From Streptomyces sp. MMBL 11-1 (GTDB lineage: Bacteria; Actinomycetota; Actinomycetes; Streptomycetales; Streptomycetaceae), in contig NZ_CP117709.1 of NCBI RefSeq assembly GCF_028622875.1, positions 6,761,001 through 6,825,000 of the forward strand: a stretch of DNA of 64,000 bases. The letters are read 5' to 3'. A program made the translations under genes and the position numbers. Below the pieces are notes generated by a model. That model was not told the origin of the DNA and searched no databases. It saw only the letters and a list, made by a program, of their open reading frames with translations. Below are positions 50,717 to 61,012 of this stretch, in pieces (position 1 is the first letter of the stretch; each line of letters begins with the position of its first letter).

Positions 50717-51559
50717 TCAGGGCAGCAGCCCCGCCCGGCGGGCCGCCACCACGGCCTCCAGCCTCGTGTGCGCCCCCAGCTTCCGCATCGCGGACCGCAG
50801 ATACCCCTTCACGGTCTCCGGCCGCAGCCCCAGCCGCTCGGCCGCCGCCGCGTTCGTCGCGCCCGCCGCCACACACGCCACCACGTCCACCTCGCGCGGC
50901 GCGAGGCGGACCTCCCGGGCGGCGGGCGCCTTGGCCCCCGCCGCCGAGGCCAGCCGCCCGCAGACGTCCAGGAGTTCGTCGCGCAGGGCCGGGGCGAGGA
51001 CCCTCGGGACCAGCGCGCGCAGTTCGCGGTGGGCCTCGCGCACGTCCTCCCAGGCACCGGGCACCGCGTCCGGATCGGTCACCTGCTCCCGGCCCGCGAC
51101 CAGCAGCCGCCGCGCCTCGTCCCGTACCGCGAGCGACTGCTCCACGTCACGGGCCGCCGCCACCACCGCGTCGAACGTCCGGTCGCCCAGCGTCACCGGC
51201 GTGCGCAGCGCCCCGTACAGCACCCCCCGCACCGCGCGCCGTACGACGACGGGCACCGCGACGACCGAGCGCAGCCCCTCCGCCGCCACCGCCGCGTCGT
51301 ACTCGTGGCTGATGTGGCGGGAGGAGGCGTAGTCCGTCACCGCACAGGGCCGGGACAGCGCGATGGCCTTGCCGCCCAGTCCGCTCCCGGCGGAGATGAC
51401 GAGGCCCCGCAGCGCACTGGTGTGCGCCCCGTTCAGCTCGGCGATCCGCGCATGGCGCGCGTCGGACAGCAGGCCGCCGAAGACCACGGGAAGCCCGCTC
51501 GTGCGGCGCAGCCTCAACAGCGCTGTCTGCATCTCGACCGCATCGACCGGTTCCGGCAC
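50717..51559 (-). CDS. LuxR family regulator with GAF domain
   Basis: A 280-residue regulator with an N-terminal GAF-type sensor (about 15-150, SGLPVVFGGLLSDARHARIA, LGGKAIALSRPCAVTDYASS, RSVVAVPVVVRRAVRGVLYG) and a short helical linker. The C-terminal LuxR HTH (about 215-278) has LAPREVDVVACVAAGATNAA and RPETVKGYLRSAMRKLGAHT. It lacks a receiver Asp, so it is not a response regulator. It diverges from two acyl-CoA synthetase genes; such pairs often regulate aromatic or fatty acid catabolism. The ligand is unknown. Confidence 0.87.
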   Translation of the reverse strand: MPEPVDAVEMQTALLRLRRTSGLPVVFGGLLSDARHARIAELNGAHTSALRGLVISAGSGLGGKAIALSRPCAVTDYASSRHISHEYDAAVAAEGLRSVVAVPVVVRRAVRGVLYGALRTPVTLGDRTFDAVVAAARDVEQSLAVRDEARRLLVAGREQVTDPDAVPGAWEDVREAHRELRALVPRVLAPALRDELLDVCGRLASAAGAKAPAAREVRLAPREVDVVACVAAGATNAAAAERLGLRPETVKGYLRSAMRKLGAHTRLEAVVAARRAGLLP

Positions 51560-51609
51560 TCCGACGCCCTTCCGCCCGGCCCGTGCCGCTCCCCCGGACG
51601 GGGGACCGG

Positions 51610-51668
51610 ACCACCCCCGTCCGGGGGTGGTGAGACCTGGGTCACTGTTTACATGATGTCAGGTGACC
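51610..51668. promoter_or_regulatory. Divergent promoter region of the GAF-LuxR / acyl-CoA synthetase pair
   Basis: A perfect 9-bp hairpin (ACCACCCCC at 51610-51618 with 51623-51631) lies beside a spaced inverted repeat, GGTCAC (51640-51645) and GTGACC (51663-51668), flanking an A/T-rich TGTTTACATGATGTC core. It is a candidate operator for the adjacent regulator. Confidence 0.45.
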
Positions 51669-51689
51669 GGTCCGTATCGAGGAGGGCAC

Positions 51690-53366
51690 ATGTCGGCAAC
51701 CAGCGCTACCGAGACGTTCCGGGCCGCCCGGGACTTCCTGCTGGAGCATCGCGAGGACTACGAGCGGGCCTACGCGGGCTTCCGCTGGCCCCGGACCGAG
51801 CACTTCAACTGGGCCCTGGACTGGTTCGACGTCATCGCCGAGAACAACGACCGCACCGCCCTGCACATCGTGGAGGAGGACGGCCGGCGCACCGAGGTGT
51901 CCTTCGCGGCGATGTCCGAACGCTCCGGCCGCGCCGCCAACTGGCTGAAGGAACAGGGCGTGCGGGAGGGCGACCGTGTCCTCGTCATGCTCGGCAACCA
52001 GGTCGAGCTGTGGGAGACCGCCCTCGCCGCGATGAAGCTGCGCGCCGTCGTCATTCCCGCCACCCCGCTCCTCGGCCCCGCCGACCTGCGCGACCGGGTG
52101 GAGCGCGGCCGGGTGCGCCATGTGCTGGTGCGCGACGCGGACACCACGAAGTTCGACGAGGTCCCCGGGGACTACACCCGGATCGCGGTGGGCGAGGAGG
52201 TGGCGGGCTGGCTGCCGTACGCGGGAGTGGCCGAGGCGTCCGCCGTGTTCACACCCGGCCGGGAGACGGACGCGGACGAGCCGCTGATGCTCTACTTCAC
52301 CTCCGGCACCACCGCCAGCCCCAAGCTGGTCGAGCACACCCATGTGTCCTACCCCGTGGGCCACTTGTCGACGATGTACTGGATCGGGCTCAGGCCGGGC
52401 GACGTCCATCTGAACATCTCCTCGCCCGGCTGGGCCAAGCACGCCTGGTCGAACCTCTTCGCCCCGTGGACCGCCGAGGCCACCGTCTTCATCTTCAACT
52501 ACACCCGCTTCGACGCGGGCCGGCTGATGGCCGAGATGGACCGCTCGGGCGTCACGAGTTTCTGTGCCCCGCCCACCGTGTGGCGCATGCTCATCCAGGC
52601 CGACCTGAGCCAGTTGAAGGTCCCGCCGCGTGAGGTCGTCGCGGCCGGTGAGCCGCTGAACCCGGAGGTCATCGAGACGGTCCGGCGGGAGTGGGGCGTC
52701 ACCATCCGGGACGGGTTCGGCCAGACGGAGACCGCCGTCCAGGTCGCCAACACCCCCGGTCAGCGCCTCAAGACCGGCTCCATGGGCCGTCCGAGTCCCG
52801 GCTTCACCGTCGAACTGCTCGATCCGGTCACCGGCCGGCCCGGGGCGGCCGAGGGCGAGATCTCCCTCGATCTGGCCGGCCGACCCGTCGGCCTGATGAC
52901 CGGCTACCACGGCGACCCCGACCGCACCGCCGAGGCGATGGCGGGCGGCTACTACCGCACCGGGGACATCGGCGCCCGCGACGCGGACGGCTACATCACC
53001 TATGTGGGCCGCGCCGACGACGTGTTCAAGGCATCCGACTACAAGATCTCGCCGTTCGAGCTGGAGAGCGCCCTGCTGGAGCACGAGGCGGTCGCCGAGG
53101 CCGCCGTCGTGCCCGCCCCCGATCCGCTGCGCCTCGCCGTCCCGAAGGCGTACGTCGTGCTCGCGGAGGGCTGGGAGCCGGGGCCGGACACCGCGAAGGT
53201 CCTCTTCGAGCACTCCAGGGCGGTCCTCGCCCCGTACAAACGCATCCGCAGGCTGGAGTTCGCGGACCTGCCCAAGACCGTGTCGGGCAAGATCCGCCGC
53301 ATCGAGCTGCGTGAGCGCACCGCCCTGGGCTCCGCCGCCGAGTTCGCCGAGGGGGACCTCTCGTGA
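51690..53366 (+). CDS. AMP-binding acyl-CoA synthetase (medium-chain/ACSM-like), gene 1
   Basis: A 558-residue ANL ligase that activates a carboxylic acid through an acyl-adenylate. Motifs: LYFTSGTTASPKLVEHTH (P-loop), SSPGWAKHAWSNLFAPW, GFGQTETAVQVANT (adenine motif), YYRTGDIGARDADGYITYVG and GRADDVFKASDYKISPFELE, then KTVSGKIRRIEL with the catalytic Lys. The helix after the P-loop and the GWAK motif fit ACSM/acetyl-CoA-synthetase-like members more than FadD. The ATG 51690 follows CGAGGAGGGC. It overlaps the second ligase gene by 4 bp. Confidence 0.92.
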   Translation: MSATSATETFRAARDFLLEHREDYERAYAGFRWPRTEHFNWALDWFDVIAENNDRTALHIVEEDGRRTEVSFAAMSERSGRAANWLKEQGVREGDRVLVMLGNQVELWETALAAMKLRAVVIPATPLLGPADLRDRVERGRVRHVLVRDADTTKFDEVPGDYTRIAVGEEVAGWLPYAGVAEASAVFTPGRETDADEPLMLYFTSGTTASPKLVEHTHVSYPVGHLSTMYWIGLRPGDVHLNISSPGWAKHAWSNLFAPWTAEATVFIFNYTRFDAGRLMAEMDRSGVTSFCAPPTVWRMLIQADLSQLKVPPREVVAAGEPLNPEVIETVRREWGVTIRDGFGQTETAVQVANTPGQRLKTGSMGRPSPGFTVELLDPVTGRPGAAEGEISLDLAGRPVGLMTGYHGDPDRTAEAMAGGYYRTGDIGARDADGYITYVGRADDVFKASDYKISPFELESALLEHEAVAEAAVVPAPDPLRLAVPKAYVVLAEGWEPGPDTAKVLFEHSRAVLAPYKRIRRLEFADLPKTVSGKIRRIELRERTALGSAAEFAEGDLS

Positions 53367-54970
53367 GCGGCCTGTCCTACGCGCACGGCGTCGGCGACAC
53401 CGCGCTGCTCGGCGACACCATCGGCCGCAACCTCGACCGGACCGTCGCGGCGCACGGCGACCGCGAGGCACTCATCGACGTGGCCTCGGGCCGACGCTGG
53501 ACGTACACCGAATTCGCCGGGGACGTCGACACGTTGGCGCGCGCCCTGATGGCCTCGGGGGTGGCCAAGGGCGACCGGGTCGGCATCTGGGCGGTCAACT
53601 GCCCCGAGTGGGTGCTCGTCCAGTACGCCACGGCCCGGATCGGGGCCGTCATGGTCACCATCAACCCCGCCTACCGCGCCCATGAGGTGGAGTTCGTCCT
53701 CAAGCAGGCCGGTATCTCGCTGCTCGTCGCCTCCCTCTCCCACCGCACCAGCGACTACCGCGCCCTGGTCGAACAGGTTCGCGCCGACTGCCCCGGCCTG
53801 CGCGCCGTCCACTACATCGGCGACCCGTCCTGGGACGAGCTGACCGCCGCCGCGCCCGCCGTCACCCGGGAGCAACTGGCCGCCCGCGAGGCGGAGCTGT
53901 CGTGCGACGACCCGATCAACATCCAGTACACCTCGGGCACCACGGGCTTCCCCAAAGGGGCGACGCTCTCCCACCACAACATCCTCAACAACGGGTATTT
54001 CGTCGGGGAGACGATCGCGTACACCCAGGAGGACCGGATCTGTCTGCCGGTGCCCTTCTACCATTGCTTCGGCATGGTGATGGGCAACCTCGCCGGTACC
54101 TCGCACGGCGCCTGCATCGTGATTCCGGGCCCGTCCTTCGAGCCCGCCGCCGTGCTGGCCGCCGTTCAGCAGGAGCGCTGCACCTCCCTGTACGGCGTGC
54201 CCACCATGTTCATCGCCGAGCTGGATCTGCCGGAGTTCGCGGCGTACGACCTCTCCTCGCTGCGCACCGGGATCATGGCCGGATCCCCCTGCCCGGCCGA
54301 GGTGATGAAGCGGGTCGTCGCCGAGATGCACATGGCCGAGGTGTCCATCTGCTACGGGATGACGGAGACGTCCCCGGTCTCCACCCAGACCCGCCGCGAC
54401 GACGACCTGGAGCGCCGCACCGGCACGGTGGGCCGCGTGCTGCCGCACATCGAGGTCAAGGTCGTCGACCCGGCCACCGGCGTCACGCTGCCGCGCGGCA
54501 GCGCCGGCGAGCTGCGCACCCGCGGCTACAGCGTGATGCTCGGCTACTGGGACCAGCCCGATCGCACCGCCGAAGTCGTCGACGCCGGGCGGTGGATGCG
54601 CACGGGGGACCTCGCGGTGATGCGCGAGGACGGATACGTCCAGGTCGTCGGCCGGATCAAGGACATGATCATCCGGGGCGGCGAGAACGTGTACCCACGG
54701 GAGATCGAGGAGTTCCTGTACGGCCATCCGAAGGTCGCCGACGTCCAGGTGGTCGGGGTGCCGGACGAGCGCTACGGGGAGGAGATCCTGGCCTGCGTCA
54801 TCCCCCGGAACCCCGCCGACCCGCCCACCCTGGAGGAGATCGCCGCGTACTGCCGGGAGCGGCTCGCGCACTACAAGATCCCGCGCAGGCTGCGGATCCT
54901 GGAGACCTTCCCGATGACGGTGAGCGGAAAGGTCCGCAAGATCGAACTGCGCGAGGCGTACGCGGACTGA
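53363..54970 (+). CDS. AMP-binding acyl-CoA synthetase (FadD-like), gene 2
   Basis: A 535-residue ligase of the fatty-acyl-CoA synthetase branch. Motifs: IQYTSGTTGFPKGATLSHHN, CLPVPFYHCFGMVMGN, CYGMTETSPVSTQTR, WMRTGDLAVMREDGYVQVVG, GRIKDMIIRGGENVYPREIE and MTVSGKVRKIELRE. The GTG start overlaps the previous TGA, so the two ligases are made together. Two different ligases in one operon suggest two substrates or a chain and a side acid; this is inference. Confidence 0.93.
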   Translation: MSGLSYAHGVGDTALLGDTIGRNLDRTVAAHGDREALIDVASGRRWTYTEFAGDVDTLARALMASGVAKGDRVGIWAVNCPEWVLVQYATARIGAVMVTINPAYRAHEVEFVLKQAGISLLVASLSHRTSDYRALVEQVRADCPGLRAVHYIGDPSWDELTAAAPAVTREQLAAREAELSCDDPINIQYTSGTTGFPKGATLSHHNILNNGYFVGETIAYTQEDRICLPVPFYHCFGMVMGNLAGTSHGACIVIPGPSFEPAAVLAAVQQERCTSLYGVPTMFIAELDLPEFAAYDLSSLRTGIMAGSPCPAEVMKRVVAEMHMAEVSICYGMTETSPVSTQTRRDDDLERRTGTVGRVLPHIEVKVVDPATGVTLPRGSAGELRTRGYSVMLGYWDQPDRTAEVVDAGRWMRTGDLAVMREDGYVQVVGRIKDMIIRGGENVYPREIEEFLYGHPKVADVQVVGVPDERYGEEILACVIPRNPADPPTLEEIAAYCRERLAHYKIPRRLRILETFPMTVSGKVRKIELREAYAD

Positions 54971-54998
54971 GCGGGAGGAGCGGGGGGGCGGGGGTGGG

Positions 54999-55196
54999 TC
55001 AGGCGGCTTCGATGATGTCGGGGTCGCCCCGGGTCGCCGCCGCCCATTCGATGAGCAGCACCTCGTACGTGGCGGCCTCCACCTCGGACCAGCCCTGCCC
55101 GGAGGCGTCGACGAGGGCGCGGATGGCCTCGTTGGCCTGCTCGGCGGCGGGCGCGGGGCGGTCTGCGGGGAAGGAGCTGTCGGGGAGTAAAGCCAT
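54999..55196 (-). CDS. Small conserved hypothetical protein (65 aa)
   Basis: An acidic helical peptide with NEAIRALVDASGQGWSEVEA and YEVLLIEWAAATRGD, which I recall from a family of small streptomycete proteins of unknown function. The ATG 55196 has no close competitor other than an ATG two codons upstream. It lies 9 bp downstream of the GNAT gene on the same strand, so it is probably the second gene of that unit. The function is unknown. Confidence 0.7.
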   Translation of the reverse strand: MALLPDSSFPADRPAPAAEQANEAIRALVDASGQGWSEVEAATYEVLLIEWAAATRGDPDIIEAA

Positions 55197-55205
55197 GCGC
55201 ACAGC

Positions 55206-55835
55206 TTACGGGCTGCCACTGACAGCCACGGCTTCCGAAGCGTCCTGGGACGCCGAAGCCTCCGGGACGCGCGGAACCTTCGTGGATCCCGGAGCGCCCG
55301 ACGGCTGAACGGCGGACGTCAGTTCGCGCCGCATGCAGACCCGTGGCCAGCGGTCGAGGCCGTGCTGGGCCTCCTCGGCCCGGATCGCGCGCAGCCCGTC
55401 GGTGAGTTCGCTTTCGGTCAGGATCCGGAAGCCGATGCGGGCGTAGTAAGGGGCGTTCCACGGCACCTCGGTGAAGGTGGTCAGGGTGAGCGCCGCCATG
55501 CCCCGGGGCACGGCCAGGCCGGCGAGGTGGGCGATCAGGCCCCGGCCGATGCCCCGGCGGGCGGCGGCGGGGTCGACCGAGACCTGCTCGATGTGCAGGG
55601 CGTCGTCGACGGGGTCGGCGAGCACATAGCCGAGCGGCCGGTCACCGGTGGCGGAGAGGGGGTCGGAGGCCACCCAGCAGCGGCCTGCCAGCCGGTAGGT
55701 CTCCAGCAGGTCGAGCGGCGGCGGATCGTCGTCGGCCACGAAGGCCATGCCCAGGGCCCGGAACGGTTCCCCTGCGGCGCGCTCGATGTCCTGGAGCAGG
55801 GGGAGATCCGAGCGTCTGGCGGAGCGGATACGCAT
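55206..55835 (-). CDS. GNAT family N-acetyltransferase
   Basis: A 209-residue acetyl-CoA-dependent transferase. The acetyl-CoA pyrophosphate motif is VSVDPAAARRGIGRGLIAHL (about 90-109), preceded by ALHIEQ strands and followed by ALTLTTFTEVPWNAPYYARIG, a standard GNAT pattern. The last 35 residues (about 175-209) are a disordered Ser/Ala/Pro tail not usual for the family. ATG 55835 starts MRIRSARRSDLPLLQDIERA. The substrate is unknown. Confidence 0.87.
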   Translation of the reverse strand: MRIRSARRSDLPLLQDIERAAGEPFRALGMAFVADDDPPPLDLLETYRLAGRCWVASDPLSATGDRPLGYVLADPVDDALHIEQVSVDPAAARRGIGRGLIAHLAGLAVPRGMAALTLTTFTEVPWNAPYYARIGFRILTESELTDGLRAIRAEEAQHGLDRWPRVCMRRELTSAVQPSGAPGSTKVPRVPEASASQDASEAVAVSGSP

Positions 55836-55966
55836 GTACTCAGTGTGCCGCGCCGGACGGCGGACCGGTACGCGGTGGCCGGATCAGGATGTCCTGCCGA
55901 AGGCCCCGGGGAACGCGCTGCCCGGAGCCCGCACCTTCCGAAGTCGCCCCCCGTCTCCGGCACCGT

Positions 55967-56677
55967 TCAGGCGCTGGTGCTCACCAGGTCGTCCGCGGGG
56001 CTGTTCACCGGCTGCGGTGTCCCGGTGAGATCCATGACGAAGAGCGCGAGCCCGACGCCGTCCGCGCGGGCCCGGGCGTCGGCCGCGTATCCCGCGAGGG
56101 AGAAGAACACCCCGGTGACCGAGGCGCCCAGCGCGTTGAGCCAGAGGGTCTCGACCGCGCGCAGTGACGTCGGCCGTGTGGTGGAGTCGACCCGCGCGAT
56201 CAGCCCGTCGGCCCGCAGGTCGATCCCGGCGGCCGGGCCCGCTCCGGGCCGGCCGACATCACGGAAGCCCAGCCAGGTCAGGTAGAGGCCCGCCGCGCTC
56301 ACCGCGTCGTGGCCCGTGCGGATCGTCATCGGCCGGAAGGCCGGGCGCGGGTGCGCGGCGGTGCGCGGCAGGGGTATGTGGGCGGGGGAGGGCGGCGCGG
56401 CCGGGGCCGGAGGGGCGGCCACCGGGCGCACCGCTATCCGCAGGACGGCCCCGCACGGGCAGCACAGTTCGGGCTGGGGCCACTGGTTCTCCCGGGCGCA
56501 GGACGCGCAACGGACGGTGACCCACGCGTCGTTCCAGCTGCGGTGGGTGACCAGCACCGCCGGGGCGTCCCGCAGCAGGGGTGGGGCGGTGGGCGTCCCG
56601 CACGGGCAGGGGTAGGCCGGTGTGCTGTAGGCGTGGCCCCGGCCGCAGACAGGGCACCGTACCGGCACGGGCTCCAC
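55967..56677 (-). CDS. Zinc-ribbon protein with degenerate Mrr-like restriction-nuclease domain
   Basis: A 236-residue cytoplasmic protein. The N-terminus has two zinc-ribbon halves (Cys8/Cys11 with Cys24/Cys26, and Cys57/Cys60 with Cys73/Cys75). A Pro/Ala linker leads to an Mrr_cat-like domain at about 115-230: TWLGFRDVG, GIDLRADGLIARV, ALGASVTGVFFSLAGYAADA and GLALFVMDLTG. The first acidic residue (Asp153) is kept, but the (Q/E)xK triad reads Arg162-Val-Asp164. Cleavage is thus unlikely while nucleic-acid binding is plausible. GTG 56677 is chosen because GGAGGGAG lies six bases upstream and the zinc pair follows at once. Confidence 0.7.
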   Translation of the reverse strand: MEPVPVRCPVCGRGHAYSTPAYPCPCGTPTAPPLLRDAPAVLVTHRSWNDAWVTVRCASCARENQWPQPELCCPCGAVLRIAVRPVAAPPAPAAPPSPAHIPLPRTAAHPRPAFRPMTIRTGHDAVSAAGLYLTWLGFRDVGRPGAGPAAGIDLRADGLIARVDSTTRPTSLRAVETLWLNALGASVTGVFFSLAGYAADARARADGVGLALFVMDLTGTPQPVNSPADDLVSTSA

Positions 56678-56842
56678 GATCGTCTCCCTCCGGCACGGAC
56701 GGCGCGACCGACTGCGCTCCGTGCCTCCCTCGTCACACCATCGTCCACCAGGAGCGAGGCTCTGGGGAGGGGGTGGGCGGACTTCATGGGGGCGGGCGGC
56801 CGTCCGCGCCCTTGACGAGGGTCGCCCCACGTTTTAGATTGC

Positions 56843-56878
56843 TTCCGTATAGCAGAACTGAATTTCCGTAATGCGGAA
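56843..56878 (+). promoter_or_regulatory. Paired 15-bp operators upstream of gcl
   Basis: TTCCGTATAGCAGAA (56843-56857) and TTCCGTAATGCGGAA (56864-56878) have starts 21 bp apart. The second is a perfect inverted repeat TTCCG-N5-CGGAA. The same pair recurs in the same order before hyi at 62852-62887. This points to a dimer or tetramer repressor of the IclR/AllR type. Confidence 0.75.
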
Positions 56879-56938
56879 TTGGTGCTCTCAGGTGGCGCGA
56901 CAGAGCCCGACTCCACCAATCCCGAGCAGGAGCACTCA

Positions 56939-58723
<1,785 letters not shown>

Positions 58724-58749
58724 CGGACCGGCCCACCCGCCACGACGAC

Positions 58750-58787
58750 AGGCCCCCGCCCCGGATTCCACTCCGGGGCGGGGGCCT
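58750..58787 (+). terminator. 15-bp perfect hairpin after gcl
   Basis: AGGCCCCCGCCCCGG (58750-58764) pairs with 58773-58787 around ATTCCACT, 27 nt past the gcl stop. This is a strong factor-independent-type hairpin. Confidence 0.9.
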
Positions 58788-58827
58788 GAGTCGTCGCGTG
58801 CGGGCCGTCTTCCGCCCCGCCGGGGAT

Positions 58828-59025
58828 GTCCTCGATCGCCGGACGGGCCGGATACGGACCATCCCGGCACTCACGCACCACCCCAGCCTGTCCGGCGTTC
58901 GAGGACGGAACGCTCGCGCGGGAGGGGGGACCCGCACTCCGACGGCAGGGCGTCAGGGCGCGTCCCTCCCGCAGGCAGCGGCCCGCTCCGGAGCCACGGT
59001 TGCGTCCTCAAGCGCCGGACGGGCT
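58828..59025. repeat. Three copies of a CCGGACGGGC-type intergenic repeat
   Basis: The element GTCCTC-A/G-A-NCGCCGGACGGGC occurs at 58828-58850 (+), inverted at 58884-58906, and again at 59002-59025 (+). Similar short elements are scattered between genes in many Streptomyces genomes. Together with the hairpins at 58750 and 59075 they fill most of the 605-bp gap between gcl and the catalase gene, which holds no gene. Confidence 0.75.
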
Positions 59026-59074
59026 GCAATGGTGCGGCCCCGCCGCCGCGAGGGGACAGGGCCGGGCACGGAGA

Positions 59075-59114
59075 AGGGCGCGGAGTACGGGACCGTATCC
59101 GTACTCCGCGCCCT
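59075..59114. terminator. 16-bp perfect hairpin in the gcl-catalase gap
   Basis: AGGGCGCGGAGTACGG (59075-59090) pairs exactly with 59099-59114 around GACCGTAT. It is the longest perfect stem in the window. No gene ends near it, so it could be a back-up terminator for either convergent unit or a small RNA element. Confidence 0.65.
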
Positions 59115-59262
59115 CGTTCGGGAGCGACAGAGGTGTCGCCGGGTGACAGGGACCGCGGCGGCGGCGATCGGCCCGGGGGAGGGCGTCTCCTTCAGGTCAG
59201 GAGACGGTCCCCGGCCCTTCACCACCGCACTGGCATCGCTCGACCGCCGCGGCCTCGTCGTC

Positions 59263-59310
59263 CTGCCCGTGCCGCGCGGCACCCCTCATCCGGGTGCGCG
59301 GTACGGGCAG
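59263..59310 (-). terminator. Hairpin after the catalase gene
   Basis: CTGCCCGTGCCGCG (59263-59276) pairs with 59297-59310 with one G-T wobble, and an inner stem lies between. It begins 18 nt past the catalase stop. Confidence 0.7.
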
Positions 59311-59328
59311 GGGCCTGGAGAAGGGGGC

Positions 59329-60786
59329 TCAGTCCTCGCGCAGGGCGCGGACGGCCTCCTCGACGCGCTTGCCGTAGTCGGCGTCGGCGGCGTGGAAGTG
59401 GGCGAGGTTCTTCTCGATCACGTCGTCGCGGGTGACCTGCGAGAGGCCTCCGGCGATGTTCGCGACCAGGCGGCCCTTCTCGTCCTCCGACATGAGCCGG
59501 AAGAGTTCGCCCGCCTGGAAGAAGTCGTCGTCCTTGGCGTGCGCGGGCGCCTCGTGCGTGCCCGTCCAGCCGTGGACCGCCAGCGGGGCGGCGAGCGCCG
59601 CGTCGGTCTGGGCCGGACCCGCGTACGAGTTGGGCTCGTAGTTCTTGTCGTGGCGCGAGCCGTTGCGGGTGGCGTGGACGCCGTCGCGGCCGTAGTTGTC
59701 GACGACGGCGGTCCTCGGGGCGTTCACCGGAAGCTGGGTGTGGTTGACGCCCAGGCGGTAGCGGTGCGCGTCCGCGTAGGCGAACAGCCGGCCCTGGAGC
59801 ATCTTGTCCGGGGACGGGCCGATGCCGGGTACGAAGTTGTTCGGGGAGAACGCGGCCTGCTCGACCTCGGCGAAGACGTTGTCCGGGTTGCGGTCCAGGA
59901 CCAGGCGGCCGACCCGCTGGAGCGGGTAGTCGCTGTGCGGCCACACCTTGGTGAGGTCGAACGGGTTGAACCGGTAGTCGGCGGCGTCGGCGGCCGGCAT
60001 CACCTGGACGTGCAGGGTCCAGGAGGGGTTGACGCCGCGCTCGATGGCCTGGAGCAGGTCCGTCTGGTGCGAGTTGGCGTCCTTGCCGACGAGCTCGGCT
60101 GCCTGGTCGGCGGAGAGGGACCGCACGCCCTGGTTCGTCTTGAAGTGGTACTTGACGAAGAAGGCCTCACCCGCGGCGTTCGTCCACTGGTAGGTGTGCG
60201 AGCCGTAGCCGTTCATGTGACGGTACGAGGCGGGGATGCCCCGGTCGCCCATCAGCCAGGTGATCTGGTGCGTCGCCTCGGGGGCGTGCGCCCAGAAGTC
60301 CCAGACGTTGTCCGGCTCCTGCCTGCCCGTGAACGGGTCGCGCTTCTGCGAGTGGATGAAGTCGGGGAACTTGATCGGGTCCTTGATGAAGAACACCGGG
60401 GTGTTGTTCCCGACCAGGTCGTAATTGCCCTCGTCCGTATAGAACTTGAGGGCGAAGCCGCGCGGGTCGCGGACCGCGTCCGCGCCGCCGAGCGAGTCGG
60501 CGACCGTAGAGAAGCGGATGAACGTCTCGGTGCGCTTGCCCACCTCGGAGAGGAAGTCGGCGCGGGTGAAGCCCGTGACGTCGTCGGTGACCTCGAAGTA
60601 GCCGTACGCGCCGGAACCGCGGGCGTGCACCACGCGCTCCGGGATGCGCTCACGGTTGAAGCGGGCGAGCTTCTCCAGGAGGTGCTGGTCCTGGAGGAGG
60701 ATCGGTCCACCGACACCGGCGGTGGCGGAGTTCTGGTTGTCGGCGACCGGGGCGCCTGACTCGGTCGTGAGCACACGCTTAGCCAT
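59329..60786 (-). CDS. katA: Monofunctional haem catalase
   Basis: Decomposes H2O2. The 485-residue small-subunit clade has catalytic His54 ([11 protein letters not shown]), Asn127 ([11 protein letters not shown]) and proximal haem Tyr337 ([14 protein letters not shown]), and the NADPH-type region without a flavodoxin tail. ATG 60786 begins [17 protein letters not shown] lies 12 bases upstream. It has its own promoter with an overlapping palindrome. The position inside the glyoxylate cluster fits removal of H2O2 made by urate oxidase or glycolate oxidase, but those genes are not in the window. The symbol is used in the generic sense. Confidence 0.96.
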   Translation of the reverse strand: MAKRVLTTESGAPVADNQNSATAGVGGPILLQDQHLLEKLARFNRERIPERVVHARGSGAYGYFEVTDDVTGFTRADFLSEVGKRTETFIRFSTVADSLGGADAVRDPRGFALKFYTDEGNYDLVGNNTPVFFIKDPIKFPDFIHSQKRDPFTGRQEPDNVWDFWAHAPEATHQITWLMGDRGIPASYRHMNGYGSHTYQWTNAAGEAFFVKYHFKTNQGVRSLSADQAAELVGKDANSHQTDLLQAIERGVNPSWTLHVQVMPAADAADYRFNPFDLTKVWPHSDYPLQRVGRLVLDRNPDNVFAEVEQAAFSPNNFVPGIGPSPDKMLQGRLFAYADAHRYRLGVNHTQLPVNAPRTAVVDNYGRDGVHATRNGSRHDKNYEPNSYAGPAQTDAALAAPLAVHGWTGTHEAPAHAKDDDFFQAGELFRLMSEDEKGRLVANIAGGLSQVTRDDVIEKNLAHFHAADADYGKRVEEAVRALRED

Positions 60787-60828
60787 GTGGCGGGATGACC
60801 TTTCGTACGAGCTGCTGACGGCTTGAGG

Positions 60829-60868
60829 AGCGTAGATTCGCCGCGGAGCAACGTCAACAGTTTGTTGA
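60829..60868 (-). promoter_or_regulatory. Catalase promoter with overlapping TCAACA palindrome
   Basis: On the minus strand TTGACG (60857-60852) and TACGCT (60834-60829) are exactly 17 bp apart, a classic vegetative promoter. The palindrome TCAACAGTTTGTTGA (60854-60868) overlaps the -35, where a repressor such as the Fur-family CatR would act. Confidence 0.7.
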
Positions 60869-61012
60869 AAACGAAGTGTGTGGTTCCGGGCCGCGGCAGC
60901 GCCTGGGCGCGACAGGACAGGTGTCAGCGCCACCGCGGCCCGGAGGTCAGGGGGCCCGTCGTGCGGGCCGTGGCCCCGTACGAGGCCAGGGGCTCCTCGC
61001 GGAGCGTGGTGG

